Shown piece after piece: positions 58,501-64,000 of a DNA stretch of 64,000 nucleotides. The stretch lies in the NCBI GenBank assembly GCA_001632425.1, contig KV425552.1:892371-956370 (forward strand), in the 5' to 3' direction. The notes beneath the pieces are model-generated. The model made no database searches. It was not told the DNA's origin and was given only the letters and a program-made list of their open reading frames with translations. Made by a program: the position numbers and the translations under genes. The stretch's first letter is position 1, and every line of letters begins with the position of its first letter. The stretch comes from Neolentinus lepideus HHB14362 ss-1. Its lineage: Eukaryota; Basidiomycota; Agaricomycetes; Gloeophyllales; Gloeophyllaceae.

Positions 58501-59428
58501 ACTCATGTGAAGAATGATTTGACAATTTGAACACATTACACTGAGAACTGCGGCCCCAATGAGGATTACCTTGACTCTAACCTGCTCAACAATGGTGATA
58601 AGACCATAGAACCCACTTAGGTGTTGATTTACCATCCACACCACCACCCACTGCAGCCATGTCCTTCCCAACTCCAGCAGCAATAATCCAGACACCCTCT
58701 GTCCAGTGCTCAGTGAACCCCCCTTGTATTGCGCCCTCCTCACCGAAGCCCACCAACCCAACTGTAGAAGGAGTTATTACCCCCTTTGTGGCAGGCACAC
58801 ACACTCATGAGAATGCATTCTTCTCTGTGTGATTGAAGGACAAAGGTGAAGGGAAGGACATTGAGTGTGTACTAGATCTTGACAGATGGGAAGGGGAAGA
58901 AAAGACCAGAGTGGGAGACAGTCAGTAGTGCACATTGGAAGAAGGGGCATACAAAAGAAGCCACAAATGAGAACACCTCAGCCTTGCTGTCTGGTTGCCA
59001 TAGTCTTGGCTTTAAGGAGGCACTACGGACAGGAGATGAGAAGCAGATGTGAGAGATCGATAAGAGTAGTTGGGAGAGATGCAGGACTCTACTCTCTGTG
59101 TGGTTGGAGTCATGTCTGTATCAGAGCTGCCAGTGTTTGAATAGCCTCTGTTGTCCACACTGCTAGAGTTGCCTGCTATGATAGATCATGGGCTTCAGGC
59201 ATCCTTCATTTAATGACCACCCTCATTCAAAACAACTGTTCATGCACCTCTGGTCATCGACTCCTGCAAGACCCACACCATGAGCAAAAATATTGCTATA
59301 CCATCTCCATCTCTATCGCAGCCTCAATAAACAACTCAGATCGAAATTGCAGCACAGCCACATATGCATAGTCCTCGTCCTTCCAAAAATAGCATCCTGG
59401 CTCGGTTGGACCAGGCTGAGCTGTTGGG
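55600..59428. other. CpG-poor repeat desert, no supported gene
   Basis: 3.8 kb of transposon-like DNA without an intact domain. It includes the inverted partial copy (56505-56654) of the 1.06 kb unit. Short frames at 55638-56033, 56142-56543, 57314-57601, 58063-58350 and 58477-58804 have no recognisable content. Confidence 0.5.
56505..56654 (-). repeat. Inverted partial copy of the 1.06 kb unit
   Basis: Read on the minus strand from 56654: TGATGAACACAAACACACAA then TGAAACCC, ATGAGACCTAAAGACAGA, CCAAACCCTTGGTGCCAGAT. It matches the start of units at 51658 and 52721, showing the unit is dispersed and not a one-off tandem duplication. Confidence 0.8.
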
Positions 59429-59901
59429 ATGGCCCATGGCCGCAACGACGACCTCTACGCGGCGCTGCAGCAGAGGCTGCTGACGAGCGGCGAGTACGAC
59501 CGGTGCGCAGACTCTTCGCATGTGTCCTCTCACGTATACATACCCCCGCTAGGATCCAGGCACTCTTGCGCACACGCCTCAACGAAGCTGGCTGGATCGA
59601 CGCCGTCCGCACGCGGGCGCAGGGTGCGTCCATCCCCTCTTCCATATTTCTTTGCGTTGAATTCGATAATAACCCCACCCCGTCTGCCAACCCAGAAATC
59701 AGCAAGTCCATGGACCCGCTCTCCGGGAAGCGTATGCTCGAGATAATGAGGGACGACTCGAGTACGCGTGGTCCATTCTCACTTCTTGTTTTGTTTTGTT
59801 ATGGACTGACTGGTTGAACAGCGACGCAGCCCGTGCCCGACGCGGTCAGGCGCGAGATCGTCCTCGCGCTCCGGCAGTTTGTGGACAAGCAGTTCGAGTG
59901 A
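59429..59901 (+). CDS. SUS1: Sus1/ENY2, SAGA deubiquitinase-module and TREX-2 subunit
   Basis: A small helical adaptor that couples histone H2B deubiquitination with mRNA export at the nuclear pore. Four exons were resolved: 59429-59502, 59553-59623, 59696-59761 and 59822-59901. They total 291 nt, i.e. 96 residues plus stop, the normal family length. Product: MAHGRNDDLYAALQQRLLTS, GEYDR, IQALLRTRLNEAGWIDAVRT, RAQEISKSMDPLSGKRMLEI, MRDDSTTQPVPDAVRREIVL, ALRQFVDKQFE. Diagnostic are the L-x-x-R-L-x-E-x-G-W block after the first intron and the VPDAVRREI..LRQFV C-terminal helix. All donors are GTGCGC/GTGCGT/GTACGC and acceptors TAG/CAG. Sus1 is too short to show as one open frame. It sits alone between a transposon desert and a minisatellite region. 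Confidence 0.93.
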
Positions 59902-61365
59902 CACCGGTAGTCTTTCCGTATGCAAAATGAGAGCAGACGTGTACGCATATCTGTATGTATAGCACTGCAAGTTACAAGACGAGACTGCACAGACGAGAGT
60001 AGCAGCAAGAGACACGAGCAAGGAAAAGACCGAGAAACACCGACATGACAGAGAGGAGACCATAAGTATCAACACTAGTCTCCCCACCGCGCAAAACCCC
60101 CGCAAAACCCGTCCTTAACGTACCACCTACTTTCGCTGACGCAGCGTCCTAGGGCTTCTCGGAGACTCGGCCTTTACCCCCGAAAGTTGTATTCTGGACA
60201 GCGTCGAGCCCCTTCAATGTCGGGCAGCATACGAAGCCTCTCTCAGGATGCGTTGACGAGGAGAAGAGTTGACTAGTTTACATTTCAGTAGGCAACGTTA
60301 TTTATTTGCAAGACCGGTCTTGCGCCACATAACAGTGGAGTGCGTTCCGTAACATGCGCTCGGACTGTCTACTCCCAACAACTGATCCGTTCTGCTAAAC
60401 AAGCCCGCTCCAGTATCTCCGCTCATACGCTGCTAAAAATCGACCAGATGACCGCCTCATATCCCCTGTGCATCGCATTCTCTAGTGCTTACACGTATAC
60501 GCGTTCTCTCCATGCCACGAAAATCAGTCCGCGGAGCCGACCGCACTGACAGCTTGACGGCAAAGGTCGAGCCATTCGGGTCCTGGGCGTTGAGGGCGGT
60601 GCTGATAGGTGTCGGGGAGACGCTGGAGGGCGTTGAGACCCCCTGGTTCCCAGCGCCGGGTCCGCCGTGCTCGACAGGATGATGGTATACAATATACTCG
60701 GCTCCTCCGAATCACGAAGCACGGGGGCGGTGTGTGCGGATAGCTTGTGCAAGGGAGGTGATGTTTGAGGGGCGGTTTGCAGCACGGCAAGATGCGTGTA
60801 TGTGGAGAGACGGGCTTGCCAGGCGGGTGGGAACAGTTTAGTGAACCTCTGGGACCAGGTGTATGCGCGGGTGAGGATGGTCGGGCTTGTATAGGGGAGA
60901 TTGAGCTGGTTGATGTCTAGGGCGGTTGTTGATGCCGGGGGGCGGTTGGACGAGAGAGAGGGTAAGTGGCGGTGGAGCGGGCTCTCGACAGGGAGTGACA
61001 GTTTGTCGAATAAGGCGAGGACACCAGAGAGCGGCGATTGGACGGGTTCGGTATGCCGTAGAGCAAGCGGTCGGACGAGTTTGTCGGAGCACTAGTGACA
61101 CAGGAGGGGTCATGGAGCTCGGTATGCCAGGGAGAGCGGTTGAACGAGCTCGCGACATCGGAGAGCGTTCCGCCGGATTCGCGGCACCAGAGAGCGGTGG
61201 ACGCTAGTGTACGGTCCCGGAATAGAAGACAACTGCGAGATAAGTAACTAATGAACAGTGCGCGCTTGACCCATGTGAGGGTGGGCGACGCTAAGCCAGG
61301 ATTCCGGAATAGGTTCAGCTCCGCATCCTGGCGAGATGAATGCATAACCCAAATGAGATGATTTG
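59902..61365. other. Gene-free region downstream of SUS1
   Basis: No gene supported. From about 60890 the sequence becomes repetitive: degenerate GAGAGCGG, GACGAGTTTG and GGTATGCC strings recur, merging with the repeat array that follows. Confidence 0.45.
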
Positions 61366-63070
61366 CGCGGAGTATTTGGTGAGATGGGCGACGCGAATAG
61401 CGGACTCGATTATGCGCGAAGGACGCGGAGGAGGAGAGATGAGTGCACGACCCGATTGCACGGAGCGAATTAATCGATGATGATTTTGAGCTGGGGCGGG
61501 TACCTAGCGCCGGGGTACGTGGGAGTCAGAATACAAGTCCTGCGACACGATGAATGGTTGACGAGCACTTGACCCAGAGGAGATGGCATAAGAAAGGAAC
61601 GAGATGCACTAGCGAACGGTAGACGCTCGTGCGCCGCGGGGTGGATTATGATGCTGAGATTGTTACCGTCACATGGGCAACTGGGTCGTGGCGCCGAGGT
61701 GCATCAGCGGACGTACTTCCGAATGCGGTCCAACTCGTGCGCATTCAAGATAGTGGACACGACGGAGCGGACGCGTCGCCTAAATGAGATGGGCTGCTCG
61801 GGGGCATCCGTCATCCCGGTATCTCCCCTCATATATCATACGCTGCTTGAACCCTAACTCGCGCTGGCGCCGGGGAACGAGGGAGTCGGAATACAAGTCC
61901 TGCGACACGATGAATGGTTGATGAGCACTTGACTCGGAGGAGACGGTATGAGGAAGGCTTGACCCAGAGGAGATGGTATGAGGAAGGATTGTCCCAGAGG
62001 AGACGGTATGAAGAAGGCTTGACCCAGAGGAGACGGTATGAGGACGACTTGACCCACGAAATGAGTCGGCACATGGGGTGAATCTCACGTGAGTAGATCG
62101 TGATGCTGGGATTCGTAGGGGCTCGAATATGGATTATCACATAGGGGCTCAAATCGCGACCAGTACATCAGTGGGTAGAGTCCGGCGGGCATCCAAAGTA
62201 GTGGGTCAGCCAGTGAGATGGGCGCGGAGGGAACGTGATCTCGCAGCCCCTCGTCCGCTCGAAACCTGACATAGTAACATAATACATTGTCGACGGCACG
62301 CGTTCTCTCGGGCCCACGACTGATGCCCAGTACCTCGATCTCTGCCGTCCCCCGGTTCCGGGATGGCAGTGACCAGGAAGCACAGGGAGATGGGGTGCGT
62401 GTGTGAGGAAGGGTGGGGGTTTATGCGCGGGTGCCGGTGAGGGATGGGCGAGAGTGGTTGGACGAGGGCGAGGGCCAGGGGAGTGATCGTGGCAGAGCGG
62501 TGGGTGGACGAGTTCGTTGCGCCGTAGAGAGGGCGGACGAGTTCGTTACGCCGTAGAGCGGGGGGACGAGTTTGCCACACCAGAGATAGGTGGGACCAAG
62601 GAGCACTAAGTACTGTGACACCGGCGAGAGCGGAGGGAACGCGGTTGACCAAGTTCGCGGTCATGACCCCGAACAGAGAGAGCATTTCGATGGATCCGTG
62701 GTGAACGAGTCTATGGCGACGTCCCAGTGTAGAAGACGATGCACGCTGGAGTAGGGGACTGGGATTCGTCAAGCGAATCCTGGGAAGTCAAGCGAGGAGT
62801 CCAGCCAATCCTGGGAAAATGAATTGCGCGGAGGAAATTAATCGATTATGCTCAAAGGACGGAGGCGAGATGGATGCGCAACCCAATTGCACGGAGCAGG
62901 GTTATCGATTATGACTCTGAGGGCGCCGGGGAACGTGGGAGGCCACAATCTGGAATAGCGTACAAGCGACACGATGAATGGTGGACGAGCACTTGACCTA
63001 GAGGAGATGATATGAGGAAGGATTGTCCCAGAGGAGATGGTACGAGGAAGGGTTGGGCCGTGGAATGAGA
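61366..63070. repeat. Higher-order degenerate repeat region
   Basis: Three dispersed copies of a block containing GCGCCGGGG(a/t)ACG and CGACACGATGAATGGT then GAGCACTTGAC lie at about 61510, 61866 and 62927. Another block (GATTGCACGGAGC..AATCGAT) occurs near 61460 and 62890. GACGAGTTCGTTGCGCCGTA and GACGAGTTCGTTACGCCGTA follow one another at 62509-62560. Composition is CpG-rich, unlike the transposon islands. No coding content recognised. Confidence 0.7.
61927..62050 (+). repeat. 30-bp minisatellite, about four units
   Basis: Units of the form TTGACCCAGAGGAGACGGTA + TGAGGAAGGC repeat head to tail four times with one to four differences each. Two further units lie near 62995-63050 and a single one near 61569. 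Confidence 0.9.
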
Positions 63071-63889
63071 TGACTAAACGCACTAGTGAACGATAGACGC
63101 GGGCGAGGACAATTGCGCGGAGGATGTGGATGTGGATTATATCACGTGAGGGGCATGGATCGTGGCGCCGGAGGGAGAGAAGGGCTTTCATCGGTCAGAG
63201 TTGACATACTGCAGAGTTTTTCGGGCTTTTCGAGAGTTCAGGGAGACGACTTAAGCGCATTCCAGATGGTGGACATGACTCGGACAGAGGGAAGGAGTCA
63301 CCGAAATGAGATGGGCGGCTCGAGGGATGCGGAGGGAACGTGAGTCGAAATTGGGGCATCCGTCATGACCGGGAGGCTAATCTGAATGCAGCAAGAAATG
63401 GATGGCATTAGGGCCGCAAAAGGGATTCATTAATGCGATGGCGTAGAATGAAGGAATGGACGGACGTGGGTGGGGTTACGCAGGGGCGTAATTGGTGTTT
63501 GGGAGAGGCGTGGCGGGGTCATTAGCTATAGTTGGATATAGTTCGTGCTCTATTTCGAGGTATTGAATAGAGGGAGGTCTGTGAGAGTACCGTCCTATCA
63601 AATCGAAGATGCAGAGTGATCTCGGGCTATTAATGCGACGAAGAGTGTCGCAGTTGCCGGCAGGAGAGAGAGGCGACAGGAGACCATGAGCATGCGGTAC
63701 CGGTGCGCAGGCGACCGAGCAAGAGAGAGATTGTAGGTAAGGGTGCACGGACACAAAGATGCTGATATCGGGAAAGGGAGAGGTTCCAAGCCAGTGTCAA
63801 GATGGCCAGATTAGCTACCGAGGGGTTAAAGTGGCGGGGAAGATGGAGGCCCGTGATGCCGATCCAGATCTCCCACCGATGATCTAATC
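63071..63889. other. Repeat flank, no supported gene
   Basis: Continues the composition of the repeat region and then becomes unique. Short frames on both strands have no recognisable content. Confidence 0.4.
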
Positions 63890-63894
63890 TCGAT

Positions 63895-63930
63895 CACTGT
63901 GACACATGAATGTGACACTGTGACACATGA
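63895..63930 (+). repeat. Short direct repeat upstream of a possible gene start
   Basis: CACTGTGACACATGA occurs exactly at 63895-63909 and 63916-63930, 21 bp apart. Confidence 0.7.
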
Positions 63931-63989
63931 TATAAACGTGACAACACCCTCGCCTTTGCCGCGCCAGTCCTGCGTGTTTCCTTGGCGTT

Positions 63990-64000
63990 ATGTCTGCCGA
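63990..64000 (+). CDS. Possible start of a gene running off the right edge
   Basis: ATG TCT GCC GA at the window end, with TATAAA at 63931-63936 and a C/T-rich leader. Only three codons are visible, so product and even existence are uncertain. Confidence 0.25.

Noticed and set aside
1..64000. CRISPR arrays, bacterial operons or ribosomal RNA
   Set aside because: No regular short repeats with unique spacers, no bacterial-type genes and no rRNA sequence were seen; every identifiable gene is eukaryotic and intron-bearing.

Overview
This looks like a scaffold piece from a filamentous basidiomycete, most likely an Agaricomycete (a polypore-like genome would fit; the species is not identifiable by eye). 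The genes are split by many 50-80 bp GT..AG introns, all recognisable proteins are fungal or eukaryotic, and the window holds a run of N's (20957-21191) and decayed transposons of a type common in mushroom genomes.

Layout: (1) 1-8661, a nitrogen-salvage neighbourhood. An amidase-signature enzyme (minus, cut by the left edge) is followed by a PuuE-type allantoinase (minus) and a divergently transcribed NCS1-family nucleobase/allantoin permease (plus). The latter two share a 618 bp promoter containing a close pair of GATA-factor motifs. (2) 9021-12847, MAK21/NOC1 ribosome-assembly factor. (3) About 12968-18540, a CpG-poor repeat block holding a decayed spliced gene ('gene X'), a fragment of NBS1 exon 1 and pieces of DNA transposon. 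(4) 19419-20385, mago nashi, whose conserved R-Y-Y requires a 6-nt microexon. (5) 20442-21297, an inverted-repeat element with GAGGCA-rich arms that surrounds the assembly gap. (6) 21597-23214, an unrecognised membrane-anchored Ser-rich protein. (7) 24278-27375, a Mam3/CNNM transporter-like protein. (8) 28789-32767, a bifunctional lysine-ketoglutarate reductase/saccharopine dehydrogenase. (9) About 32979-37249, a second copy of block 3 in inverted orientation, with a 1.6 kb insertion, lying directly upstream of the intact NBS1 gene (37201-40597). (10) 40854-42823, a GT69/Cap59-type glycosyltransferase. (11) 44141-48261, a mucin-like single-pass membrane protein. (12) 50066-55597, a decayed Tc1/mariner-superfamily element with terminal inverted repeats, split by a nested TG..CA insertion. 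(13) 59429-59901, SUS1/ENY2, a four-exon gene of 96 codons. (14) About 61000-63100, a minisatellite and higher-order repeat region.

The genes fall into two classes. Most are conserved housekeeping genes (ribosome biogenesis, exon junction complex, DNA double-strand-break repair, SAGA/TREX-2, lysine metabolism). The allantoinase, permease and perhaps the amidase look like a small co-regulated purine-nitrogen utilisation set. Between them lie repeat islands in which CpG is strikingly rare, as expected after cytosine methylation and deamination. The most unusual structural points are the permuted inverted duplication that carries part of NBS1, the microexon in mago, and the exact nested insertion in the transposase gene.
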